DNA from: DASWNP01 sp036399175
Lineage (GTDB): Bacteria; Acidobacteriota; Blastocatellia; Pyrinomonadales; Pyrinomonadaceae
Direction of reading: 5' to 3'
Assembly (NCBI GenBank): GCA_036399175.1
Contig: DASWNP010000058.1
Location: forward strand, 48,272-112,271
DNA: 64,000 nucleotides
The position numbers and the translations under genes were made by a program. The notes beneath the pieces were generated by a model that had not been told where the DNA came from, ran no database searches, and saw only the letters and a list, made by a program, of their open reading frames with translations. Numbering within the stretch: the stretch's first letter is position 1; each line of letters begins with the position of its first letter. Positions 51,588-60,969 of this stretch are shown here, one piece after another.

Positions 51588-52064
51588 TCAGGCGGTTCTT
51601 CCAGAAATTATTTTCGAGTGGCACGAGAAGTGCTTTAAGGAACAGTGGCAAGCACGGAAGAAGTTAAACCGTGACCCCGCCGCCTTCACTTCTCTGAGCG
51701 TGGCCTGCCGCTACGCCAGCCGCCCGCCGAGCGTCCCTATCTTAATCCCCCCTTTACGGAACCCGGTTAATCCGGGTTCTCCCGCTTTTGGGGCTTTTTT
51801 CTTTAAAAACCGGAAGGACGCGCCATTTTACGCGTCGCCTCTATGTGACAGGGGCGACCCGTTTGTCGCCTGCGGGCGACGGAGCGTGTTGCCCTCAAGC
51901 GTCAATCCGACAAAATTTGTCACTCGGCGGGTGACGTTTTCTGTTCTTTTACGTTTACCGGCAGACGATTTGCCGCATCCCCGGCGCGTCGCCCTCGAAG
52001 CATTTTCGCGCTCGTCCGGAAGAGACTGTGACGCCCCGGCGCGGCTGATGTTAAACTCGTCGGC
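51588..52064. other. intergenic region before lnt
   Basis: About 480 bp without a convincing gene. It holds a perfect hairpin GAACCCGG/CCGGGTTC (51759-51779, 5-nt loop) followed 24 bp later by a T-run, and a second small hairpin (CGCC-TGC-GGCG, near 51870). The first may terminate the NfeD-like transcript; the rest is unassigned. Confidence 0.5.
51759..51779 (+). terminator. hairpin downstream of NfeD-like gene
   Basis: 8-bp perfect stem with loop TTAAT; the next T-run (GGGGCTTTTTTC) starts about 19 bp later, so it is not a classic intrinsic terminator. Confidence 0.4.
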
Positions 52065-53777
52065 GTGGAGCAGTCTTTCAGTCTCGACGCGCCGCTCGAC
52101 GGTCGGCCTTCAAGGCTGCGCGCCCTTTTGCGCGCGAGCGCGCCGACTTTGAGCGAGTGGGCGCTCTCCGCCGCGTCAGCCGCGCTGCTCGTCCTCTCCT
52201 TTCCCGATTTCAACCTCTGGCCGCTCGCATGGGTCGGGCTCGTGCCGCTCATGCTGGCCGTCGCGCGTCGGCCTCGCGGCGCGCAGGCGTTTCTGCTCGG
52301 ATGGGCGACGGCCTCGCTCTTCTTCTACTGCTCCTGCTACTGGCTGACGCACGCCATGATTCACTATGGCGACATCCCGCGTTGGCTCGCCTACATCCTG
52401 CTCATCCCGGCGCCTCTCGTCACCGGACTCTTCCCCGCGCTCTGGAGTTTCGCTCTGGCGCGCGTCTGTCGGCGGCGGGGTCTGGGGCTCGCGCTCGTCT
52501 TCGCGCCCTTCGCCTGGGCGGCGCTCGAATGGGCTCGGCTCGGCATCACGGGTCAGCTCTGGAACGCGCTCGGCTACTCGCAGGCTTACGTGCCCGCGCT
52601 CATTCAACCCGCGCGCTGGGGCGGAGTCTACGCCGTCGGCTTTCTGTTGGTGGCCGTCAACGCGGCCATCGCATACCTGCTCGCCAGAAGGAGCGTGCGT
52701 GCGTTGATGAAAGCCTCGCTCTGTGTCGTCGCGGTTGCGCTCGTCTTCTTCCTGAGCAACTGGGAGGGAAAGAGTTCTGAGCCGCTTGAGACGAATGCGA
52801 AGGCGGGCGTCGTGGTCGTCGGCGTGCAGCCGAACGTCTCTGCAAACTTCGGGCGCTCGTCGGAACAGACGGCGCTTCTAGTCAACCAGCATCTCTCGAT
52901 GAGCGAGAGCGCGCTCCGTGAGTGGGAGGACGGGGAAGCGCGCAGCAGCGTCGAAAACGTCGAAGTGACGAGGCCGACTCCTGCTGCGGCGCGCGTCGTC
53001 ATCTGGCCTGAGTCGCCGATGAATTTCACTTACGCGCGCGACGCGCAGTTTCGCGCGACGGTCGCGCGCTTCGCACGCGAGCAGCGCGCGCTCGTGCTCT
53101 TCAATTCGCTTGAGCCCGCGCCCGCCGGAGGATCTTATAACTCGGCGGTGCTCGTCGATAGCGAAGGTCGCCTCGTCGCGCAGTATGATAAGATTCGCCT
53201 GCTGCCGTTCGGCGAATACGTGCCTTTGCCGCGCTGGCTGCCCGCAGCGTGGCTGCTCTCAGGCATCGTCGGCGACTTTACGCCCGGCGACAAATATCCA
53301 CTGATGCCTCTGAACGGAGCGACGCGCATGAGAGAAGGGGGGGCAGGAGGAAAAGAAGAGGTGCGGGCTGGCGTCTTTATCTGTTTCGAGTCGGCCTTCC
53401 CTTCGATTGCGCGAACCTTCGCTAAAGAGGGCGCTGACGTGCTCATCAACATCTCAAACGACGGCTACTTGGGGCGCACGCCCGTCATGCGCCAGCATCT
53501 CGCAAACGTCGTCCTGCGCGCGGTCGAGACAGGCCGCCCAATCCTTCGCGTCACCAACACAGGCATCAGCGCACGCATCACCGCGCGCGGCGAAGTTCTG
53601 GATGCGACCGAAGGATTCGAGCCCGCCGTCCGTACCTGGCCGGTCGGGCGCTCCGACGGACGAAAGACGTTCTACACGAGCTACGGCGACATCTTCAACG
53701 CCCTCTGCGCCGCCCTCAGCCTGCTCTTCATCTGGACGACTTTCAGGCCGAACCGGAAAGCCGGCGCCGGAGCATAA
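52065..53777 (+). CDS. lnt: apolipoprotein N-acyltransferase
   Basis: 570 aa, GTG 52065. Inner-membrane enzyme adding the third acyl chain to lipoproteins. N-terminal membrane domain of about seven helices (LLVLSFPDFNLWPLAWVGLVPLMLAV, GWATASLFFYCSCYWL and others), then the nitrilase domain with catalytic Glu316 (VIWPESPMN), Lys376 (YDKIRLLPFGEYVP) and Cys440 (GVFICFESAFP), all intact. C-terminal motifs: DVLINISNDGYLGRTPVMRQHLANVVLRAVETGRPILRVTNTGISARI. Fits the several lipoproteins in the window. A small Gly/Arg-rich insert precedes the Cys (about residues 424-433). Confidence 0.95.
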   Translation: MEQSFSLDAPLDGRPSRLRALLRASAPTLSEWALSAASAALLVLSFPDFNLWPLAWVGLVPLMLAVARRPRGAQAFLLGWATASLFFYCSCYWLTHAMIHYGDIPRWLAYILLIPAPLVTGLFPALWSFALARVCRRRGLGLALVFAPFAWAALEWARLGITGQLWNALGYSQAYVPALIQPARWGGVYAVGFLLVAVNAAIAYLLARRSVRALMKASLCVVAVALVFFLSNWEGKSSEPLETNAKAGVVVVGVQPNVSANFGRSSEQTALLVNQHLSMSESALREWEDGEARSSVENVEVTRPTPAAARVVIWPESPMNFTYARDAQFRATVARFAREQRALVLFNSLEPAPAGGSYNSAVLVDSEGRLVAQYDKIRLLPFGEYVPLPRWLPAAWLLSGIVGDFTPGDKYPLMPLNGATRMREGGAGGKEEVRAGVFICFESAFPSIARTFAKEGADVLINISNDGYLGRTPVMRQHLANVVLRAVETGRPILRVTNTGISARITARGEVLDATEGFEPAVRTWPVGRSDGRKTFYTSYGDIFNALCAALSLLFIWTTFRPNRKAGAGA

Positions 53778-53799
53778 ATTCTCACAGACGAGGAAGCTT

Positions 53800-54141
53800 A
53801 TGACTAACGAAGAGATGCAGAGCACGATGCAGTTTATCCTTGAGCAGCAGGCGCAACTCGCTACGCGCATGGAGCAATACGCCGAACGTTCGGAGAAAGA
53901 CGAATCGCGTATTGCGCGGCTGGAGGATGCCTTTGTTAAGCTCACCGAAATGGCCGTGCGCGCGGACGAGCGTATGGACAGAATAGAAGCACGCATGGAC
54001 AAGTTTGACGAAAAGCTGGAGGCTTTGCTGGAGGCGCAGGCGAAAACAGATCGCCAGCTAGCTGAGACAGACGAGCGTTTGAACAATCTCATCACGGTCG
54101 TCGAGCGGCTTATCAGCGACCGAGGGAACGGTCGTGCTTGA
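53800..54141 (+). CDS. coiled-coil protein, unknown
   Basis: 113 aa from ATG 53800 with GAGGAAG upstream, 22 bp after lnt. Almost entirely helical: MTNEEMQSTMQFILEQQAQLATRMEQYAERSEKDESRIARLEDAFVKLTEMAVRADERMDRIEARMDKFDEKLEALLEAQAKTDRQLAETDERLNNLITVVERLI. The heptad pattern suggests a dimeric or trimeric coiled coil. Similar small coiled-coil proteins are widespread in Acidobacteriota and cyanobacteria; function unknown. Confidence 0.75.
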   Translation: MTNEEMQSTMQFILEQQAQLATRMEQYAERSEKDESRIARLEDAFVKLTEMAVRADERMDRIEARMDKFDEKLEALLEAQAKTDRQLAETDERLNNLITVVERLISDRGNGRA

Positions 54142-54189
54142 AAAGAGCGTGGCCGTCGAAACATCTATTCAAAGGGAAAGAGGAGAGGG

Positions 54190-55300
<1,111 letters not shown>

Positions 55301-55302
55301 CA

Positions 55303-55403
55303 ATAGAGGTCAGAGGTCAGTGAAAGACAAAAGCAAAGCAGGACAAGGCAAGTTAAAAACGAAGATTTGTTTTTACTGACCTCTGACCTCTGACCTCTTC
55401 TTT
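55303..55403 (+). repeat. mobile-looking hairpin, family C (GAGGTCA), copy 2
   Basis: Same element as 51170-51269 in the opposite orientation. It lies 2-3 bp after the prfB stop and ends just before the ftsK ribosome-binding site. Confidence 0.88.
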
Positions 55404-55415
55404 CAGGAGTAGCTA

Positions 55416-58097
55416 ATGGCAACAACACAGACGGAGGCACGGGGCAGGGTCAAGATTGAGCCTCGCAACACGCGACGCAATGAGATTACCGCTATCGCGC
55501 TCTTTGCGCTCGGCGCGCTGCTCTTGCTGTCGCTCCTGACCTACGATTGGTCTGACCCGTCGCCGCACACCGCACACACCGATGCTGCGGGCGCACCCAC
55601 TCATAATTGGGCTGGAGTTGTCGGCGCATACATAGCCGCTCAGTCTTTTCAGTTCATCGGCCTCGCCGCCTACCTGCTGCTCTTTCTGTTGTTCGTCATG
55701 GCATGGCGTCGCTTTCGCGCGCGCCGGATAGAGTCTCCTCTGTTGCTGCTCGTCGGAGTCGTAACTCTGTTGTGCTCATGCGCGGCGCTGCTCCAGCTTT
55801 TCAATGTTCCCGTGCCCTCCAGGGCTTTCCATGCGGGCGGGCTCGTCGGCGTGTTGATTGCGGGGACGCTCAGAGACGGCCTCAACACCGTCGGGGCGTC
55901 GATTCTGCTGCTGGCTCTGGCGGCGACGAGTCTCCTGCTCGTCTTCAACTTCTCGTTTGCGCGCGCCTACGAGCGCTTCGTCGATGCCTTCGGTCATCCT
56001 TCGGCCTACCTATCGTCGGTGCGCGCACGTTTCGACGCGTGGCGCACGACGCGGCGTGAGCAGGCCGAGGCGCGCGCCGCTGAGCGGCAGGCCGCACGCG
56101 CCGAGCGCGAACAGGCGCGCGAAGAGCAGCGAAAACTCACAGAGAAGACCGGAGCCGACCGCGTGGCCGACTTTATGCGCGAGACCGACGCGAACGCACA
56201 GGTTTCGGCGCAGACTGCCATCAAGCGAGCCGCAGTCGTCGAAGACGAGCTTTCGGAAGAGGACGCCCGGATTCTCGCCAAAGAGGCCGAGCTTGCGCGC
56301 GCCGAAGCTGAGCTTGCCTCCATCCTCGTCCAACCGCCCGTCGATTCTCCGGCGCGCAGGCATACGGAAGCTGCCAACACCGCCGCGCCCGCCGCCTCGT
56401 CGAGCGTCAAACGCACAGCCGCTCCCGTTCTTACTCCGCCCGTCGCAGATGAGCTTGCAGACATCGACGAAGAGGAAGCAGAGATTGAAGAGATGGTGCG
56501 CTCCGCTTCGATTGTCCGCGTCGAGACGGAAGAGACAGGCGCGGACAACAAGCCCGTCGCTCTGACGGCTGCCGAGCGCGCGGCTGCCCGACGCGCCGAG
56601 CGTGCCGCCGCGCTCGACGATTACAACCTTCCCTCGACCGAGCTTTTACAGTCGGCGGCGCAGCGCCACGAACAGGCCGAAGAAGAGCTTCGGCAACTCG
56701 GCAGGCAAATCGCGGAGAAATGCAAAGAGTTCAACGTCGCAGGCAAAATCGAACACATCTGCCCCGGCCCTGTCGTCACGACCTACGAGTTCAAGCCCGA
56801 CCCCGGCGTGAAATATGCGCGCGTCACAGGGCTCGTGGACGACCTCTGCCTCGCGCTCAAAGCCGAATCCATCCGCATCGACCGCGTGCCCGGCAAAGCG
56901 CACGTCGGCATCGAAGTTCCGAACCCGCAGCGCGAAACCATCTCTCTGCGCGAAGTCGTCGAGTCGCGCGTCTATCGTGAGTCGGAATCGAAGCTCACCA
57001 TCGCGCTCGGCAAAACCATCGACGGCCTGAACTACGTCGCAGACCTGACGCGCATGCCGCACCTGCTCATCGCGGGCGCGACGGGCACGGGAAAATCCGT
57101 CTGTCTCAACTCGCTCGTCGTCTCGATTCTCTACAAGGCGCGACCCGACGAAGTGAAGTTCATTATGATTGACCCCAAGCGCCTTGAGCTTGGCCTCTAC
57201 GCGGACATCCCGCACCTTGCGACGCCCATCATCACCGAGCCGAAGCGCGCCGCCAACGCCCTCAAGTGGGCTGTGGCCGAGATGGAGCGGCGCTACAAGG
57301 AGCTGGCCGGTTGGAGCGTGCGCAACATCGACGGCTTCAACGCCGAAGTCGCGCGCCGCAACATGGTCGAAGACTTCGACGAAGAAGGACGACCCTGGAA
57401 GCCTCTGCCTTACATCGTCATCATCATCGACGAGCTGGCCGACCTGATGATGGTCTCCGGCCACGAGGTCGAAGAGGCCATCACGCGCCTCGCGCAGATG
57501 GCGCGCGCCGTCGGCATTCATCTCGTGCTCGCCACGCAGCGCCCCTCCGTCGATGTCATCACGGGTCTCATCAAGGCCAACTTCCCTTCGCGCATTGCCT
57601 TCCGCGTCTCATCCAAAGTCGATTCGCGCACCATCATCGACTCGAACGGTGCCGAGCAGCTTCTCGGTCGCGGCGACATGCTCTTTCTGCCGCCCGGCAC
57701 GTCGCGGCTCATACGCGTGCACGGCGCGTTTCTCGACGAAACGGAAGTCAGCCGCATCGTCGCCCACATCAAACAGCAGAGTCAGCCCGTCTACGACGAG
57801 ACGATTACGCTCTCCGAAGACGAATCCACCGGCGGCGACGGCGCGGGCGGCGAGCGCGACGAGCTTTTTGAACAGGCGCTCCGCATCTGCGTCGAAATGA
57901 AACGCGCCTCTACTTCCGTCCTCCAGCGCCGCCTGCGCATCGGCTACGGACGCGCCGCCGCCATCCTCGACGCGATGGAGAGCGAGGGCTTCATCGGTCA
58001 GGCCGACGGCGCACGCCCACGCCCGGTTCTCGGCCGCGCCTTCGAGACCGTCTCCCACTGGGACGACCTGCAAGCAAACGATGCAGATGCAACATAA
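55416..58097 (+). CDS. ftsK: DNA translocase FtsK/SpoIIIE
   Basis: 893 aa, CAGGAG 6 nt before ATG 55416. Four N-terminal transmembrane helices (residues about 25-180), a long Glu/Ala/Arg-rich linker (residues 200-420), then the motor: alpha domain (ADEKCKEFNVAGKIEHICPGPVVTTYEFKPDPGVKYARVTGLVDDLCLALKAESIRIDRVPGKAHVGIEVPN-type), Walker A GATGTGKSVCLN at about residue 555, Walker B VIIIDELADLMMVSG, and LATQRPSVDVITGLIKANFPSRIAFRVSSKVDSRTIID. The C-terminal gamma winged helix reads QALRICVEMKRASTSVLQRRLRIGYGRAAAILDAMESEGFIG, so KOPS-type recognition is likely. Acts in chromosome segregation at the division septum. Confidence 0.96.
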   Translation: MATTQTEARGRVKIEPRNTRRNEITAIALFALGALLLLSLLTYDWSDPSPHTAHTDAAGAPTHNWAGVVGAYIAAQSFQFIGLAAYLLLFLLFVMAWRRFRARRIESPLLLLVGVVTLLCSCAALLQLFNVPVPSRAFHAGGLVGVLIAGTLRDGLNTVGASILLLALAATSLLLVFNFSFARAYERFVDAFGHPSAYLSSVRARFDAWRTTRREQAEARAAERQAARAEREQAREEQRKLTEKTGADRVADFMRETDANAQVSAQTAIKRAAVVEDELSEEDARILAKEAELARAEAELASILVQPPVDSPARRHTEAANTAAPAASSSVKRTAAPVLTPPVADELADIDEEEAEIEEMVRSASIVRVETEETGADNKPVALTAAERAAARRAERAAALDDYNLPSTELLQSAAQRHEQAEEELRQLGRQIAEKCKEFNVAGKIEHICPGPVVTTYEFKPDPGVKYARVTGLVDDLCLALKAESIRIDRVPGKAHVGIEVPNPQRETISLREVVESRVYRESESKLTIALGKTIDGLNYVADLTRMPHLLIAGATGTGKSVCLNSLVVSILYKARPDEVKFIMIDPKRLELGLYADIPHLATPIITEPKRAANALKWAVAEMERRYKELAGWSVRNIDGFNAEVARRNMVEDFDEEGRPWKPLPYIVIIIDELADLMMVSGHEVEEAITRLAQMARAVGIHLVLATQRPSVDVITGLIKANFPSRIAFRVSSKVDSRTIIDSNGAEQLLGRGDMLFLPPGTSRLIRVHGAFLDETEVSRIVAHIKQQSQPVYDETITLSEDESTGGDGAGGERDELFEQALRICVEMKRASTSVLQRRLRIGYGRAAAILDAMESEGFIGQADGARPRPVLGRAFETVSHWDDLQANDADAT

Positions 58098-58480
58098 TTT
58101 GCAAGTGGATGAAAGCTGGACAAAGAGCGAAGCCGAAAGCTGACAGGAGCATCATCCCGGACGGCATCCGGGTCGCCACTGGCGCCGGTGCCATCGAGCG
58201 ATTGACGCGGATGAAATGCTCGCTCTTCTCAATCTATCGCTGGTACTCGTCAGAGCCGCCAGCGTCCGGTTTTTCTCTCGTTCATGTAAGATTTTTTGTA
58301 AGCTTCGGGCAGACTTTCGGGGCGCGCAAAGTTTCGACAAGATTTCCACAGGTTCTGTGGAAAAACCTGTGGAAAAAGCACTTTTCCACGTTACAAGTTA
58401 ATGAAGTATTTAGACTTATAGCATTTTGCACACGTCGGCGGCAGATTTCGCAAACGGTTTAAGTAGAGCGATTTGCGCCT
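58098..58480. other. intergenic region with Shine-free DnaA-like nonamers
   Basis: About 380 bp after ftsK. Contains the cluster of CTGTGGAAA/TTTCCACAG nonamers (separate entry) and an A+T-rich stretch from about 58390 to 58450. No convincing gene; an open frame of 117 codons here has no domain and no ribosome-binding site. Confidence 0.5.
58343..58390. promoter_or_regulatory. cluster of four TTTTCCACA-like nonamers
   Basis: TTTCCACAG (58343-58351), CTGTGGAAA (58355-58363), CTGTGGAAA (58367-58375) and TTTTCCACG (58382-58390), in both orientations within 48 bp. They resemble variant DnaA boxes (consensus TTATNCACA). The first two also form a hairpin around a 3-nt loop. Confidence 0.5.
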
Positions 58481-58843
58481 ATGTCGGTGAGACCTCCCGG
58501 AGCTTTGCGCCTTCCCTTCCGGCCATTTCTGGCCGCCTGTGTCGTGGTCGCCGGTCTCTTCTGCGGGTGCGTCAAATTGGCACGTAACGCGCCTGCGCCC
58601 GATGGTCAAAACGCCCCACCGACCGACCGCCTCGAAGCCGCCGCCGAGCAGCGCATCAACCTGAATACGGCGACGCGAGAGGAGCTGGAAAAGCTGCCCG
58701 GCGTCGGCTCCGGGCTCGCCGAGCGCATCGTCGAGCATCGAGAGCGATACGGCCATTTCCGGCGCGTCGAGCACCTGCTCATCGTGCGCGGCATCTCTGA
58801 GCGACGCTTCAGGGAGATGCGCGCCTTTATCACGGTCGAGTGA
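58481..58843 (+). CDS. ComEA-like helix-hairpin-helix lipoprotein
   Basis: 120 aa, ATG 58481. Lipoprotein signal peptide (FLAACVVVAGLFCGC). The mature C-terminal half has the ComEA double helix-hairpin-helix: INLNTATREELEKLPGVGSGLAERIVEHRERYGHFRRVEHLLIVRGISERRFREMRAFITV. These domains bind DNA non-specifically and serve in DNA uptake. With comEC at the right end of the window, natural transformation is plausible. No terminal SLBB domain; length is typical for a short ComEA. Confidence 0.88.
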   Translation: MSVRPPGALRLPFRPFLAACVVVAGLFCGCVKLARNAPAPDGQNAPPTDRLEAAAEQRINLNTATREELEKLPGVGSGLAERIVEHRERYGHFRRVEHLLIVRGISERRFREMRAFITVE

Positions 58844-58880
58844 GATTTATCGCGTCGAGCACGACGGCAGAGATGTTTTG

Positions 58881-60326
58881 ATGGAGAAGCTCGAACAGCT
58901 CCGGCGCGCGGCGCGAGACATCTTCCAGAGTGCGCTCGCGCAGATGGATGCGGGCGAAGCCGTGCGCCGCGCCGTCAGGCTCGAAGGAGACCGGCTCAGC
59001 ATCTTCGAGACGAATTTCGACCTTCGCGCTCGCCCGGCGGAGGTCTACTGCGTCGCGCTCGGCAAAGCGGCGGGCGCGATGGCGTCGGCTCTTGAAGAGA
59101 TTTTAGGAGACAGGCTGGCGGGAGGCGTCGTCTCTGCGCCTCGACTGTCGAGCCGCGCGCTGACGAAACGCTGGCGCGTCTTCGAGGGCGGACATCCCGA
59201 ACCGAACGAGGCGAGCCTGTCGGCGGCGCGTGCCGCCTTCGACCTGCTGCGACGCGCAGATGAAGCGCGCGGCCTCGTCCTCTTTCTCGTCTCCGGCGGC
59301 GGCTCGGCCATGCTGGAATGGCCGCGAGACGAGAAGACGACGCTCGCCGAGCTGCGCGAGGCGAACCGCGCGCTCGTCACCTGTGGCGCGAGCATCTCAG
59401 AGATTAACTCCGTGCGGCGTGCCGTCTCCGCCGTCAAGGGCGGCGGACTCGCCGCACATGCTCCGCGCGCCGCTCAGGTCACACTCATCATCTCCGACAC
59501 AAACTCAGGTCAGGAGGCCAACGTCGCCTCCGGCCCGACGCTTCCGCCGCCCGCCGACGCGCCCGACGCTTCAACCGTCGTCGCTCGCTACAACCTCGAC
59601 GCCCGTCTTCCGCCTTCCGTGCTCCGCGCGATTAAACTTCAAGACGCGCACGATTCGACAACTACGCAAACACCGGCGCTTCCGCCAATTCATCCTTCGC
59701 CCTCGAAGAATGACGCGCCTTCAGTCGCACAGGACGCGCCGGATTCGACGACGGGGCAGCAGAATAATCCTATGCGTCAGCACTACACGCTGCTTGATAA
59801 CGAGCGCGCAATCGAGCGTGCTGCCGACGCAGCGCGGGAGCGGGGTTTCGAGGTTGAAGTGGCAAGTGACCTGATTGAGCAGGAAGTAAGCGAAGGCTCT
59901 GCGGTGCTGGTCTCGCGTCTGGTCGAGCTGCATCGACGACGCGCATCGAAGAATCGTGCGGTCTGTCTTATCTCCGGCGGCGAGTTCGCGTGTCTTGTAC
60001 GCGGGCGGGGCGTCGGCGGGCGCAATACTGAGACTGTCCTGCGTTGCGCTATCGAAATGGACGAGCGCCGTGCGCAGACCGAAGACGAAGCTTCCATCAT
60101 GGTCGCGCTCAGCGCCGGTACTGACGGCATCGACGGCAACAGCCCGGCGGCGGGCGCGCTCGCCGACCACACGACCATTCCGCGCGCCCTCAATTCAAAT
60201 CTCGACCCTCACAGGTTTCTACGCGAGAGCGACGCCTACACCTTCTTCCAAGCCCTCGGCGATACAATCATCACCGGCCCCACCGGCACCAACGTCCGCG
60301 ACCTCCGCATACTAATCGAAGGATGA
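58881..60326 (+). CDS. glycerate 2-kinase, MOFRL family
   Basis: 481 aa from ATG 58881 (a TTG precedes it). The DUF4147 N-domain has VYCVALGKAAGAMASALEEILGDRLAGGVV, FEGGHPEPNEASLSAARAAFDLL, VLFLVSGGGSAMLEWPRD, INSVRRAVSAVKGGGLAAHAPRAAQVTLIISD and ASGPTLPP. The C-terminal MOFRL domain has ISGGEFACLVRGRGVGGRNTETVLRCAIEMDE, ALSAGTDGIDGNSPAAGALAD and ITGPTGTNVRDL. A low-complexity insert of about 50 residues (HDSTTTQTPALPP...DSTTGQQNNP) separates them, unusual for the family. Phosphorylates D-glycerate to 2-phosphoglycerate, feeding glycolysis. Confidence 0.92.
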   Translation: MEKLEQLRRAARDIFQSALAQMDAGEAVRRAVRLEGDRLSIFETNFDLRARPAEVYCVALGKAAGAMASALEEILGDRLAGGVVSAPRLSSRALTKRWRVFEGGHPEPNEASLSAARAAFDLLRRADEARGLVLFLVSGGGSAMLEWPRDEKTTLAELREANRALVTCGASISEINSVRRAVSAVKGGGLAAHAPRAAQVTLIISDTNSGQEANVASGPTLPPPADAPDASTVVARYNLDARLPPSVLRAIKLQDAHDSTTTQTPALPPIHPSPSKNDAPSVAQDAPDSTTGQQNNPMRQHYTLLDNERAIERAADAARERGFEVEVASDLIEQEVSEGSAVLVSRLVELHRRRASKNRAVCLISGGEFACLVRGRGVGGRNTETVLRCAIEMDERRAQTEDEASIMVALSAGTDGIDGNSPAAGALADHTTIPRALNSNLDPHRFLRESDAYTFFQALGDTIITGPTGTNVRDLRILIEG

Positions 60327-60413
60327 AGTAGGAAGGCGAAAGGATGAATAAGAGAACGACTCAAGCCGCTTCAGCGGCTTTCATCTTTCCTCATTCCGCC
60401 TTCATCCTTACTT
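60320..60413. repeat. tandem-repeat hairpin, family D (AAGTAGGAAGGCGAA), copy 2
   Basis: Arms AAGGATGAAGTAGGAAGGCG and CCGCCTTCATCCTTACTT with an inner AAGCCGCTTCAGCGGCTT hairpin. Contains the stop of the glycerate kinase gene and that of the convergent cupin gene. Confidence 0.82.
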
Positions 60414-60785
60414 TTCCGCTCTGCCGAAGTCGTCCTGAAGACGGATGATGTCGTCTTCGCCGAGGTATGTGCCGCGCTGAATCTCTATGAAGACGAGAGT
60501 TTCGCTGCCGGGATTCTCGACGCGGTGTGCGCCTCCGATGGGGATGTCGATGGTTTCGCCGGTCGGCACTTCGATGTCTTGGTCGTCGAGCGTGACCTTA
60601 GCCGTGCCCTGGACGACCATCCAGTGCTCGGCGCGCTTCGAGTGCTTCTGATAGCTCAGGCGCTTGCCCGGCAACACTTCGATGCGTTTGACTTTGTAGT
60701 TTGTTCCCTCGTCGAGCACCGTGAAAGTTCCCCACGGACGGCGGTCGAAAAGCGGCGACGTGTTCTCAGCTTCGGTTTCCTGCAT
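60408..60785 (-). CDS. cupin, mannose-6-phosphate isomerase type II-like
   Basis: 125 aa, ATG 60785. The fold matches the C-terminal isomerase domain of bifunctional ManC/AlgA enzymes: FDRRPWGTFTVLDEGTNYKVKRIEVLPGKRLSYQKHSKRAEHWMVVQGTAKVTLDDQDIEVPTGETIDIPIGGAHRVENPGSETLVFIEIQRGTYLGEDDIIRLQDDFGR, including the metal-binding HxxRxEHW-like and GAxHR motifs. Stand-alone versions are common in Acidobacteriota. Isomerisation of a sugar phosphate (mannose/fructose 6-phosphate) is the probable reaction. Confidence 0.9.
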   Translation of the reverse strand: MQETEAENTSPLFDRRPWGTFTVLDEGTNYKVKRIEVLPGKRLSYQKHSKRAEHWMVVQGTAKVTLDDQDIEVPTGETIDIPIGGAHRVENPGSETLVFIEIQRGTYLGEDDIIRLQDDFGRAEK

Positions 60786-60820
60786 GCATCACACCTTTCA
60801 TCAGCGAAAACATTGTAAGA

Positions 60821-60969
60821 GTGACAAGCGACAAGTGACAAGTGACGAGCAAGACAAAGAGAAGTGATGAGTAATGAGTAAGAAGACAAAAAGCATTTAT
60901 CTCATCACTCATCACTCATCACTCATCACTTGCTTTAACTCGTCACTCATCACTTGTCACTCGTCACTT
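60821..60969. repeat. tandem-repeat hairpin, family E (GTGATGAGTGACAAG)
   Basis: About 150 bp with GTGACAAG/GTGATGAG words on the left and ATCACTC/GTCACTT words on the right, around an A+T-rich loop. It lies between the cupin start and the comEC stop, both on the minus strand. The comEC stop codon is inside it. Confidence 0.82.

Noticed and set aside
51221..51667. 148-codon frame overlapping the NfeD-like gene
   Set aside because: Alternative frame of the same region; the NfeD C-terminal pattern is in the other frame, and this one starts inside the family C element.
58343..58390. Chromosomal replication origin
   Set aside because: Only four variant boxes, and no dnaA, dnaN, gyrB or rpmH genes in the window; retained only as a possible DnaA-binding site.
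58109..58462. 117-codon frame after ftsK
   Set aside because: No domain, no ribosome-binding site, and it runs through the nonamer cluster; likely non-coding.
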